DNA of 12,229 nucleotides from Pseudomonadota bacterium (GCA_023432855.1 JAEZEZ010000128.1:1-12229), one strand, 5' to 3'. Shown: positions 5,842-12,042, numbered from the stretch's first letter. Translations and numbers: made by a program. Notes: generated by a model not told the origin, from the letters alone.

Positions 5842-7647
5842 TCAGATCGGCGCGCAGGCCTCGTCCAGCCACGCGCGCACCTCGCCCTCGACCTTCGGCC
5901 CGATCACCTCGAGCACCCGCGCGTGATAGGCGTTCAGCCAGGCGCGCTCGCCCTCGTCGAGCAGGCCGGCGTCGACCAGCCGCCGGTCGATGGGCGCCAG
6001 CGTCAGGGTCTCGAAGCCGTGCATGGGCCGCTCGCCGCCGGGGATGTCCTCGGCCGGGGTGACCACCACCAGGTTCTCGATGCGGATGCCGTAGGCCCCG
6101 ACCTGGTAGTAGCCGGGCTCGTTGGACAGGATCATGCCGGGCTGCAGGGCGATCGAGTTGGGGGCCTTGGAGATCCGCTGCGGCCCCTCGTGCACGCCCA
6201 GATAGCTGCCGACGCCGTGGCCGGTGCCGTGGTCGTAGTCGAGCCCCGCCGCCCACATCGGCGCCCGCGCCAGCACGTCCAGCGCATGGCCCGTGGTGCC
6301 GGCCGGGAAGCGGATGCGCGCCAGCGCGATATGGCCCTTCAGCACCAGGGTGAAGTGGCGCTTCTGCTCGGCGGTCGGTTCGCCGATGGCCATGGTGCGG
6401 GTGACGTCCGTGGTGCCGTCCAGGTACTGGGCTCCGGAATCCACCAGCAGCAGCGAGCCCTTCTCGACCCTGCGGTTGGAGCGGTGGGTCGGGTGATAGT
6501 GCGGGAAGGCGCCGTTCGGCCCGGCCGCGGCGATGGTGTCGAAGCTGAGGTCCTGCATGGCCCCGGTCTGGTCGCGGAAGCCTTCCAGCCTGCCGGCGAT
6601 CTCGATCTCGTCGGGCAGGGTCTCCTGGGCCTCCGTCGCCACCCAGTGCAGGAAGCGGGTCAGGGCCGCGCCGTCGCGGATGTGGGCCTGGCGGGCGCCC
6701 TCGATCTCCACCGCGTTCTTGGCGGCGCGGGGCAGGGTGCAGGGGTCCATGCCGCGCACCACCGTGGCGCCGGCCGCCTGCAGCCGGTCGAAGTACCAGG
6801 ACGAGGACTGCGACGGGTCGATCAGCACGCGCCGGCCCTTCAGGCTGTCCAGCGCCTCGGGCAGGGCGTGCTCGGGCTCCAGGCTGACGGCGTTGCCGAG
6901 CCACTGGGCCAGCTCCGGCGTCCACTTCTTCTCGTTCAGGAACAGGCGCGCGGTGCCGTCGGCATTGAGGATGGCCTGGCCGATGGGCAGGGGCGAGCGG
7001 ATGACGTCGCCGCCGCGCACGTTGAACAGCCAGGCGATCGACGACGGGGCGGTGATCACGGCGGCGTCGGCGTTCAGGGTCTCGCCCAGGCGCTGGCGCT
7101 TGGTCGCGCTCTCCTCGCCGGCGTACTGCACCGGGTGGGGCACGACCTTCGCCGTCGGCTGCGGCGGACGCTCGGCGGCCCAGGCGGCGTCCAGCGGGTT
7201 CTCGTCCACCGGCTTCAGCTTCGCGCCCCGGCGCTCGGCGGCGGCGCGCAGGCCCGACAGGGCGTCGGGGCTGTGCAGGCGCGGGTCGTAGCCGATCACC
7301 GCGCCTTCCGGCGGCGCGCTCTCCAGGTAGGCGGGCACCCCGCCCTCGACCAGATCGCGGATCTCGAACAGCGACTTGTCGACCTGGGTCTGGACCTGCG
7401 CCGTATAGCGCCCGTCCACGAACACCGCCGCCTTATCCTTCAGCACCACCGCCGCCCCGGCCGAGCCGGTGAAGCCGGTCAGCCACGCCAGCCGGTCGTT
7501 GGCCTCGGGCAGGTACTCGTTCTGGTGCTCGTCCTCGTGCGGCACGAGGAAGCCGTCCAGCCCCTGCCGGGCCATCGCCTCGCGCACCCGCGGAAGGTGC
7601 TTCTGGCCGAAGGAAGGATCGGTGTGTTCGTCGAATGTCTGGCGCAT
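5842..7647 (-). CDS. Aminopeptidase P family protein (Xaa-Pro aminopeptidase, peptidase M24B)
   Basis: This enzyme removes the N-terminal residue from peptides with proline in second position, usually with two metal ions, in the cytosol. The 601-residue form has the long three-part architecture: two creatinase-like N-terminal domains (about 10-140 and 155-320), the pita-bread catalytic domain (about 330-545) and a C-terminal extension (about 550-601). All five expected metal ligands are visible: D403 and D414 (VDSGAQYLDGTTDVTR), H477 (GTGHGVGSYLG), E510 (SNEPGYY) and E524 (RIENL). No signal peptide is seen. I chose the ATG at 7647 (MRQTFDEH); the frame runs on to 7773, but that extension is translated repeat DNA. 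No Shine-Dalgarno is evident before this ATG. First gene of the minus-strand unit. Confidence 0.95.
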   Translation of the reverse strand: MRQTFDEHTDPSFGQKHLPRVREAMARQGLDGFLVPHEDEHQNEYLPEANDRLAWLTGFTGSAGAAVVLKDKAAVFVDGRYTAQVQTQVDKSLFEIRDLVEGGVPAYLESAPPEGAVIGYDPRLHSPDALSGLRAAAERRGAKLKPVDENPLDAAWAAERPPQPTAKVVPHPVQYAGEESATKRQRLGETLNADAAVITAPSSIAWLFNVRGGDVIRSPLPIGQAILNADGTARLFLNEKKWTPELAQWLGNAVSLEPEHALPEALDSLKGRRVLIDPSQSSSWYFDRLQAAGATVVRGMDPCTLPRAAKNAVEIEGARQAHIRDGAALTRFLHWVATEAQETLPDEIEIAGRLEGFRDQTGAMQDLSFDTIAAAGPNGAFPHYHPTHRSNRRVEKGSLLLVDSGAQYLDGTTDVTRTMAIGEPTAEQKRHFTLVLKGHIALARIRFPAGTTGHALDVLARAPMWAAGLDYDHGTGHGVGSYLGVHEGPQRISKAPNSIALQPGMILSNEPGYYQVGAYGIRIENLVVVTPAEDIPGGERPMHGFETLTLAPIDRRLVDAGLLDEGERAWLNAYHARVLEVIGPKVEGEVRAWLDEACAPI

Positions 7648-7688
7648 GCCAGATAGGTAGCGAAGGGGAAGCCGCAGCGCCACTGGGT

Positions 7689-7898
7689 CCTTCCCTCCTC
7701 GGAGGGAAGGAGGGCCCCGCGCATCGGAGGCGCGGCAGCGCCGCAGATACTCGCGCGGGAGGAAGAGTGGCATGCGCGCAGCGCACGTCTTCCACCGGCG
7801 CTGGCGGGCTGGCGCCCGTTACCACTCTTCCCCCGGCGTGGGCCTTCGCGCTTCGCGCTCCGGCACGCCGGGACCTCCTTCCCTCCAGGGAGGGAAGG
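7689..7898. repeat. Composite palindromic intergenic repeat, family A, copy 2
   Basis: The element is bounded by two hairpins with identical perfect 10-bp stems CCTTCCCTCC/GGAGGGAAGG: 7689-7698 with 7701-7710 (loop TC) and 7877-7886 with 7889-7898 (loop AG). Inside are further perfect inverted repeats: GGAAGAGTGG (7761-7770) with CCACTCTTCC (7822-7831), and CCCGGCGTG (7832-7840) with CACGCCGGG (7864-7872). The block at 7725-7746 is nearly identical to 595-615 in the recN-ligA gap, which ties both elements to one family. Confidence 0.8.
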
Positions 7899-7947
7899 GG
7901 GCGGTGACGCTGGCCCGACGGCGTGCGAACTTTCTTCCGTAGCTCTG

Positions 7948-7953
7948 GGAGGG
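7948..7953 (+). promoter_or_regulatory. Ribosome-binding site of the small membrane-protein gene
   Basis: GGAGGG lies seven bases before the ATG at 7961. This strong site is a main reason to accept the 67-codon frame as a gene. Confidence 0.75.
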
Positions 7954-7960
7954 CCTATCC

Positions 7961-8164
7961 ATGAACGACGAAATCCTCGAGGCGCTGAAGCGCATCGAAA
8001 AGGCCAGCGCGCACACCACCGCCAAGATCGGCTCGGCCTTCTACACGACGGGCCTGCTCATCGCGCTCGGCATGCAGCACGCCGGCGAGCGCGACTACCT
8101 CTGGGCCCTGCTCAGCTGGATGAACGTGGGCTACCTGGCGATGAAGGGGGCGGCGGGCGCCTGA
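7961..8164 (+). CDS. Small membrane protein, 67 residues, unknown function
   Basis: I do not recognise a named family. The product starts with a charged amphipathic stretch (MNDEILEALKRIEKASAHTT) and then has two weakly hydrophobic segments, about 22-38 (around YTTGLLIALGM) and 46-62 (around LWALLSWMNVGYLAM), joined by a polar HAGERD turn, so it is probably a small inner-membrane hairpin protein. The ATG is preceded by a strong GGAGGG site and the codon use matches the neighbouring housekeeping genes, which supports that it is real. It stands alone: divergent from the aminopeptidase unit and followed 18 bases after its stop by a long hairpin that may end or stabilise its mRNA. Confidence 0.75.
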   Translation: MNDEILEALKRIEKASAHTTAKIGSAFYTTGLLIALGMQHAGERDYLWALLSWMNVGYLAMKGAAGA

Positions 8165-8182
8165 ACGCCAAGGCGCGGCGCC

Positions 8183-8227
8183 AGAGAAATCCTCATCCTG
8201 AGCCTGTCGAAGGACGAGGATTTCTCT
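8183..8227. repeat. Hairpin repeat family B, copy 3 (possible terminator)
   Basis: AGAGAAAT (8183-8190) and CCTCATCC (8191-8198) pair with GGACGAGG (8212-8219) and ATTTCTCT (8220-8227) around a 13-base loop TGAGCCTGTCGAA. The stem has 16 positions with a single mismatch in the core; the outer eight pairs are perfect. It lies 18 bases after the stop of the small membrane-protein gene and is followed by a C run, not a U tract. Confidence 0.85.
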
Positions 8228-8242
8228 CCCCCCGCTGCGTTG

Positions 8243-8277
8243 CGTCCTCGTCCTTCGACAGGCTCAGGATGAGGACG
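8243..8277. repeat. Hairpin repeat family B, copy 4 (inverted relative to copy 3)
   Basis: The core CCTCGTCC (8246-8253), loop TTCGACAGGCTCA (8254-8266) and GGATGAGG (8267-8274) are extended by CGT (8243-8245) pairing with ACG (8275-8277). It faces copy 3 across 15 bases, the same paired arrangement as copies 1 and 2. Confidence 0.85.
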
Positions 8278-8339
8278 AATGGGAGGGGCGCTCTCCACCG
8301 TTCTTGGTTATTCCGGCACGCCGACAGCAGACCCGCGGA

Positions 8340-9098
8340 ATGTCTGAGAGGGGTGAGAAGCGGGGCGTTGACCTTGGGCGTGCGCGTCTGAAAGGCTTCG
8401 TCGGGGGCGCAAATCAGATGATCGAACAGGCGGAGCGAGCCAAAGGAGGTGCGGTCAGGAAGTCGCGCGGTCTGCGCTGGATTTTCGCGGGGCTGTTCGC
8501 CCTTCTATACGGCTCGCTGGTGGTGTCAGGAAACGGCGTCCTGTTCTGGATTCAAGACACCACGCTGCCGCCCGGCTCGAACGGGCCTTATGGCGTCATC
8601 TCGACCTTCCGGTGTTACTATTTCACGGGCATGCGAACCTTCCGGCTCGACACCAGCATGGGGTTCGGCGCGGAGACCTGCTTTGTGCTGAGGCGCGCTC
8701 CCGCGTCGCCGCCTGTGTCAGCCGTAGACGTGAAGGCCGTTCTTCCCGATGGCGCGCTGCCGAAGAAGCGATACGTCCGCCGGTATTCGCTGAGAGAGGT
8801 CCGCATCGGCGACGACACGCCCTACTTCACCACACAAGGCGACTTCGGCTTCGTTGCGCCAGTCCGCGTCTGGGTGGCGGTATACACGCTCAGCGGTGGC
8901 GGTGACGAGAAACATCAGCCCGGCTTGGTCGTGCTGTCTGAGGACGAGGCGATGCCGATGGTATTTCATGGCGGGTGCACGGTCGTGAATTTGGTCGCCG
9001 ATCCGAATGACGGGCAGACTCTCGCCAGTTGGTGCAATGTGGACGGTCCCACGGCAGATGGCCCGCTACAGCCGGTGCCCACGTTCATCCGCCGCTGA
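8340..9098 (+). CDS. Hypothetical membrane-anchored protein
   Basis: I recognise no family. With the ATG at 8340 the product has 252 residues: a basic, polar N-terminal stretch (about 1-43), one clear hydrophobic segment (about 44-70, around IFAGLFALLYGSLVVSG), then a domain of some 180 residues that would face the periplasm. It contains four cysteines (in FRCYYF, AETCFV, GGCTVV and SWCNVD), which could form two disulphides. The start is uncertain: the frame is open from a TTG at 8304, and an ATG at 8418 (MIEQAERAK) is another choice; none has a strong ribosome-binding site. Codon use and base composition look less GC-biased than in ligA or prmA, which hints at a younger or transferred gene. 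It converges with the exported-protein gene at 9251-9745. Confidence 0.65.
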   Translation: MSERGEKRGVDLGRARLKGFVGGANQMIEQAERAKGGAVRKSRGLRWIFAGLFALLYGSLVVSGNGVLFWIQDTTLPPGSNGPYGVISTFRCYYFTGMRTFRLDTSMGFGAETCFVLRRAPASPPVSAVDVKAVLPDGALPKKRYVRRYSLREVRIGDDTPYFTTQGDFGFVAPVRVWVAVYTLSGGGDEKHQPGLVVLSEDEAMPMVFHGGCTVVNLVADPNDGQTLASWCNVDGPTADGPLQPVPTFIRR

Positions 9099-9250
9099 GG
9101 CCAGCGGCCGCTTATCCGCCCAATGATGCCGCTGCCATTGACCGCAACGGGTCGGGAGCGGTCGTTCGCTCACGATCTGGAAGCGTGCTTTTGGCGCCAA
9201 CGGAGAAGCGACCACTGACTCCAGCACCAGGTCGACAGGCGCCGCTCCGA
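9099..9250. other. Intergenic region between two convergent hypothetical genes; possible degenerate repeat
   Basis: This 152-base gap holds no convincing gene. Its wording (CGCTTATCCGCCCAATG, CATTGACCGCAACGGGTC, GCGGTCGTTCGCTCACGAT) reminds me of degenerate non-coding repeats, built around CGGACATTCGC-like units, that recur between genes in alphaproteobacteria. I cannot prove this from one copy. No strong terminator hairpin is visible. Confidence 0.3.
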
Positions 9251-9745
9251 CTAATGAAGAGCATGCTCCAGATCCACGATCGAATACTCCGCGGATTGGC
9301 CCCGATCCTGAAGACACTCACGGGACAAGAGACGGACCAGAACCCCGTCGTAACGGTCGTCGCGACTGACCTCCGCAGCCGATGTGATGGCAAGGTGGAA
9401 CCGCCGAACCGAGCGGGGCTGGACGATCAGTTGAGAACCGTCAGCGTAGCGCGCGGAAGCCTCTTGGTAATAGCGGCTGAAGACGGCTCCCGGGTTGTTC
9501 AGGAGCACCAGGTTCGCGCCACGTTTCAGGGCGATGCCGTCCGAGTCGTAGATGGCCGGGATGCAGACGACGGAGTCGGTCCCGTTCGTCACCTCGACCG
9601 TCGCCGAAACGACCAGGCAAGGTTCGCCGACACAGGGCGTGACTTCCGCAGCGATGATGCGGGCGGAGAGGGGCGGCGAGACCGTGCTGGCGCCGGACGC
9701 GCCGGCCAATGCCGCAACCACCGCAGCGCCTACCGTCAACTTCAT
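9251..9745 (-). CDS. Hypothetical exported protein
   Basis: A 164-residue protein of no family that I recognise. It has a signal peptide-like start (MKLTVGAAVVAALAGASGAS) with a plausible cleavage near residue 19-21, and a mature part with a beta-rich look (LVVSATVEVTNGTDSVVC, RRFHLAITSAAEV). Four cysteines are present (CVGEPC, VVCIP, SRECL), compatible with disulphides in the periplasm. The ATG at 9745 overlaps the prmA stop as ATGA, and GGAGGGG at the very end of prmA stands immediately before it, so it is probably translated from the prmA mRNA by coupling. Base composition looks lower in GC than prmA itself. Its end converges with the membrane-anchored protein gene. Confidence 0.7.
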   Translation of the reverse strand: MKLTVGAAVVAALAGASGASTVSPPLSARIIAAEVTPCVGEPCLVVSATVEVTNGTDSVVCIPAIYDSDGIALKRGANLVLLNNPGAVFSRYYQEASARYADGSQLIVQPRSVRRFHLAITSAAEVSRDDRYDGVLVRLLSRECLQDRGQSAEYSIVDLEHALH

Positions 9746-10611
9746 CCCCTCCGCTCCAGCACCAGGGTCGCCCAGGCGTCGCGGTGGATGCGGGTGACGA
9801 CGCGGAAGCCCTTGGACAGGTAGGCCGCCTTCACGCGGCGCTCCTGGGTGCGCAGCAGGCCCGACAGGATGGCGACGCCGCCGGGCTTCAGGGCGTCGTG
9901 GATGTTCTTCGACAGCATCACCAGCGGCGGGGCCAGGATGTTGGCGAAGACCAGGTCGTAGGGGCCGTGGCGGGCGACGTCGCGGTGGTCCAGCCCCGAG
10001 GCGTGGACGAAGCGCGCGTTCGCCGCGTTCAGCTTCGCGTTCTCGTTGGCGATGCGCACGGACGGGGCGTCGATGTCGGTGCCCACCGCGACCCGGGCGC
10101 CGGTGCGCGCCGCGGCGATGGCCAGCACCCCGGTGCCGCAGCCCACGTCCAGCACCCGCTCGAAGCGGCGGCGCTTGAGCAGGTCGTCGAAGGCCTTCAG
10201 GCAGCCGGCCGTCGTCCCGTGGTGGCCGGTGCCAAAGGCGGCGCCCGCATCGATCTTCAGGGCGATGGCGTTGGGCGGGCGGCGGCCCTCGTCGTGGGCG
10301 CCGTAGACGAAGAAGCGGCCCTCCTCGACCGGCGGCAGGCCCGACAGCGCCATGGCCAGCCAGTCGGCGTCGGCCAGTTCGTCGACCTGCACGGTCAGGC
10401 CCGGCGCCTCGCGCAGCACCGCCTCGAGCGCGCGCGCCTCATCGCCGTCGACCGGGAAGGCGTCGATGCGCCAGACGCCCCGGTCCTCATCCTCTTCCAG
10501 GATGGAATAGGTCGCGCCTTCCAGGCGGACATCGGAATCGATGGCCGAGGCGGCGGCCTCGGCGGCGGTGCGCGGGCCGCGGGCGACAATCTGATAAGCG
10601 GGTTCTGACAT
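9742..10611 (-). CDS. prmA: Ribosomal protein L11 methyltransferase PrmA
   Basis: PrmA methylates lysines and the N-terminus of ribosomal protein L11 with S-adenosylmethionine in the cytosol. The 289-residue product has an N-terminal substrate-recognition part (about 1-100) and a C-terminal Rossmann methyltransferase domain. Diagnostic features are FGTGHHGTT (126-134), motif I VLDVGCGTG (153-161), the acidic D179 in GTDID, and NILAPP (224-229), the PrmA form of the catalytic NxxxxP-type loop. I chose the ATG at 10611 (MSEPAYQ); a TTG two codons upstream is possible. No strong ribosome-binding site is seen. It is divergent from the Ala/Lys/Pro protein gene across 83 bases and overlaps a downstream exported-protein gene by four bases. 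Confidence 0.95.
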   Translation of the reverse strand: MSEPAYQIVARGPRTAAEAAASAIDSDVRLEGATYSILEEDEDRGVWRIDAFPVDGDEARALEAVLREAPGLTVQVDELADADWLAMALSGLPPVEEGRFFVYGAHDEGRRPPNAIALKIDAGAAFGTGHHGTTAGCLKAFDDLLKRRRFERVLDVGCGTGVLAIAAARTGARVAVGTDIDAPSVRIANENAKLNAANARFVHASGLDHRDVARHGPYDLVFANILAPPLVMLSKNIHDALKPGGVAILSGLLRTQERRVKAAYLSKGFRVVTRIHRDAWATLVLERRG

Positions 10612-10634
10612 TTGCAAAGGTTTGGGTATGCTGC

Positions 10635-10665
10635 CGACTCGGCATTAGCGCGGATGACGCGTCAG
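10635..10665 (-). promoter_or_regulatory. Candidate prmA promoter with an overlapping GANTC site
   Basis: On the minus strand CTGACGC (10665-10659) differs at one base from the Caulobacter housekeeping -35 TTGACGS, and GCTAATGC (10649-10642) shares the GCTA of the -10 GCTANAWC, with a spacer of nine bases (slightly short). A GACTC/GAGTC site at 10636-10640, the target pattern of the CcrM methylase, would lie near the transcription start. Both assignments are inferences. Confidence 0.25.
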
Positions 10666-10684
10666 CGCACCGCACAAAGGGGTC

Positions 10685-10690
10685 GGAGAG
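10685..10690 (+). promoter_or_regulatory. Ribosome-binding site of the Ala/Lys/Pro protein gene
   Basis: GGAGAG (10685-10690) stands four bases before the ATG at 10695 and supports this start. Confidence 0.6.
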
Positions 10691-10694
10691 CACA

Positions 10695-11327
10695 ATGGCG
10701 AAAGAACCGGCTAAGGGTCCGGCTAAACCCAAGGCGGCGGCGAAGCCGGCCGTGAAGGCCGCGTCGGCGGCGAAACCTGCGGCGAAACCGGCGGCTGCGA
10801 AGCCCGCGGCCAAGGCCGCGGCCAAGCCCGCCGCGAAACCTGCGGCGGCGCCGAAGCCGGCCGCGAAGGCTGCTGCGAAGCCGGTCGCCAAGCCTGCGGC
10901 GCCGAAGAAGACCGCCGCCGTGGCCAAGGCGCCCGCCAAGCCGGCGGCGAAGTCTGCCGTGGCCAAGGCGGTGTCCAAGCCCGCTGCGAAGCCCGCCGCC
11001 AAGCCTGCGGCGAAGGCCCCCGCGAAACCAGCTGCTTCGAAGCCGGCCGCCAGGCCCGCGACGGCGAAGGCTGCGCCGGCCGCCAAGCCCGCGGCGGCGA
11101 AGACGACCCCGGCGAAACCCGCCGCGAGGAAGCCGGCCGCCAAGGCTCCGGCCAAGGCCGCGGCGCCGGCCGCTCCGGCGTCCGCGCCTGCGCCCGCTGC
11201 GGCTCCCGCGCCAAAGCCCGCGGGTGAAAGCAAGCCGCTGTCGACCTCCTCGTCGAGCTCGTCCCAGAGCAAGACCAAGGGCGGCTTCCTCGGCTTCCTC
11301 AGCAGCATCTTCGGCGGCGGCCGCTAG
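10695..11327 (+). CDS. Lys/Ala/Pro-rich basic repeat protein with hydrophobic C-terminal tail
   Basis: The 210-residue product is low-complexity: residues 5-177 are built almost wholly from Ala, Lys and Pro in irregular KPAAK/AAKPA units, as in histone H1-like tails. I count only two acidic residues (E4 and E178) and no Cys, Trp, Tyr or His, so it is extremely basic and likely disordered. A serine run follows (about 183-192), then a quite different tail, SKTKGGFLGFLSSIFGGGR, which carries all three phenylalanines (F198, F201, F206). The basic part suggests binding to DNA, RNA or anionic surfaces; the tail looks like a short docking or membrane-inserting helix. Both are inferences. A GGAGAG site supports the ATG. 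Its stop shares CTAG with the convergent PaiB-type gene. Proteins of this composition are common in GC-rich proteobacteria, but their roles are mostly unproven. Confidence 0.8.
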   Translation: MAKEPAKGPAKPKAAAKPAVKAASAAKPAAKPAAAKPAAKAAAKPAAKPAAAPKPAAKAAAKPVAKPAAPKKTAAVAKAPAKPAAKSAVAKAVSKPAAKPAAKPAAKAPAKPAASKPAARPATAKAAPAAKPAAAKTTPAKPAARKPAAKAPAKAAAPAAPASAPAPAAAPAPKPAGESKPLSTSSSSSSQSKTKGGFLGFLSSIFGGGR

Positions 11328-11953
11328 GTCCCGTCCACCCGCCGGCGCATGGCGTCGGCCACGAGACGATCGCGAGGGTCTGGCGAGGACGCCAGGCCCT
11401 CGACGACTCCCGAGCGGTCCGACTCGGGCTTGTTCTGCGACATCTTCCGCTTGGCCTCGACGCGCGTGACGTGAAGCTCCACGCCGACGATGCCGCGCAG
11501 CAGCCGCTCGACATAGTCGGCCGGCGCGTCGTCCACCGACCACGGCTCGGCCCGCCCGCGCTCGTGGCGGTCCGACAGCCGCCGCACCACCTCCAGCAGC
11601 CGCGCCGGGTCATCGAACCACTGCAGCCGCCCGTAGAGGTGCACCGCCTCGTAGTTCCAGGTCGGCACCTGCCGCCCGTCCGCCGCCTTGGACGGATACC
11701 AGGCCGGCGAGACGTAGGCCTCGGGCCCGGTCAGCACCACCAGCGCGTCGTCGTCGCCGGCCCGCGCCGGATGCGGATTGGCGCGGGCGATGTGGCCGAC
11801 CAGCCGGTTCCTCTCCCGGTCGTGCAGGAAGGGCAGGTGGGTGGCGTAGAGCCCCTGCGGCCCATGGGTGACGAGCAGCCCCAGCCGGGCCCCCTCGATC
11901 AGCGCGGCGATCGCGTCAGGGTCGTGCTCGGCGAAATGCGGCGGCGTGTACAT
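11324..11953 (-). CDS. PaiB-type FMN-binding negative transcriptional regulator
   Basis: A 209-residue protein with the split-barrel flavin-binding fold of the PaiB family (named from Bacillus PaiB, linked to repression of sporulation and protease genes; in proteobacteria the role is not settled, and these proteins may act as flavin-dependent enzymes). Visible family marks are the start MYTPPHF, THLPFL (38-43), AYVSPAWYPSK (79-89), VPTWNYEAVH (96-105), GIVGVEL (154-160) and the C-terminal AKRKMSQNKPESDRSGVVEGL region (167-187). The length is normal for the family. The ATG at 11953 is the obvious start; no good ribosome-binding site is seen, and GCTATAG shortly upstream could be a -10 of a short-leader transcript. 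Its TAG stop lies in the CTAG shared with the opposite gene. Confidence 0.92.
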   Translation of the reverse strand: MYTPPHFAEHDPDAIAALIEGARLGLLVTHGPQGLYATHLPFLHDRERNRLVGHIARANPHPARAGDDDALVVLTGPEAYVSPAWYPSKAADGRQVPTWNYEAVHLYGRLQWFDDPARLLEVVRRLSDRHERGRAEPWSVDDAPADYVERLLRGIVGVELHVTRVEAKRKMSQNKPESDRSGVVEGLASSPDPRDRLVADAMRRRVDGT

Positions 11954-12042
11954 GGCCGCCCTATAGCGCCGTTACGCCGCCGCGCGCGTCAACAATGGCT
12001 ACGCTGGGTTACGGGCGGCTCGCTCCCGGCCCGTCATTGAGG

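Larger units (their letters stand above)
7648..7960. other. Divergent intergenic region filled by a composite repeat
   Basis: The gap between the aminopeptidase gene (minus) and the small membrane-protein gene (plus) is 313 bases. About 210 of them are the family A repeat at 7689-7898. What remains is about 40 bases before the aminopeptidase start and about 60 before the small gene, which must hold both promoters unless they lie in the repeat. On the plus strand GTGACGC (7903-7909) resembles the Caulobacter housekeeping -35 TTGACGS, but no good -10 follows. No other gene is supported. Confidence 0.6.

Noticed and set aside
5923..7656. Long open frame (577 codons) on the plus strand opposite the aminopeptidase gene
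   Set aside because: Antisense shadow; the aminopeptidase shows all five metal ligands, and the shadow has no recognisable domain.
7648..7773. N-terminal extension of the aminopeptidase frame
   Set aside because: The extra 42 codons are translated repeat sequence, and the family N-terminus fits MRQTFDEH at 7647.
10487..11308. Gly/Ala-rich minus-strand frame opposite the Ala/Lys/Pro protein
   Set aside because: The repeated GCC/AAG/CCG codons leave the other frames free of stops; the plus-strand frame has the ribosome-binding site, and the minus frame would run into prmA.
11471..12040. Plus-strand frame opposite the PaiB-type gene
   Set aside because: Antisense shadow; the minus-strand product is a recognisable PaiB family member.
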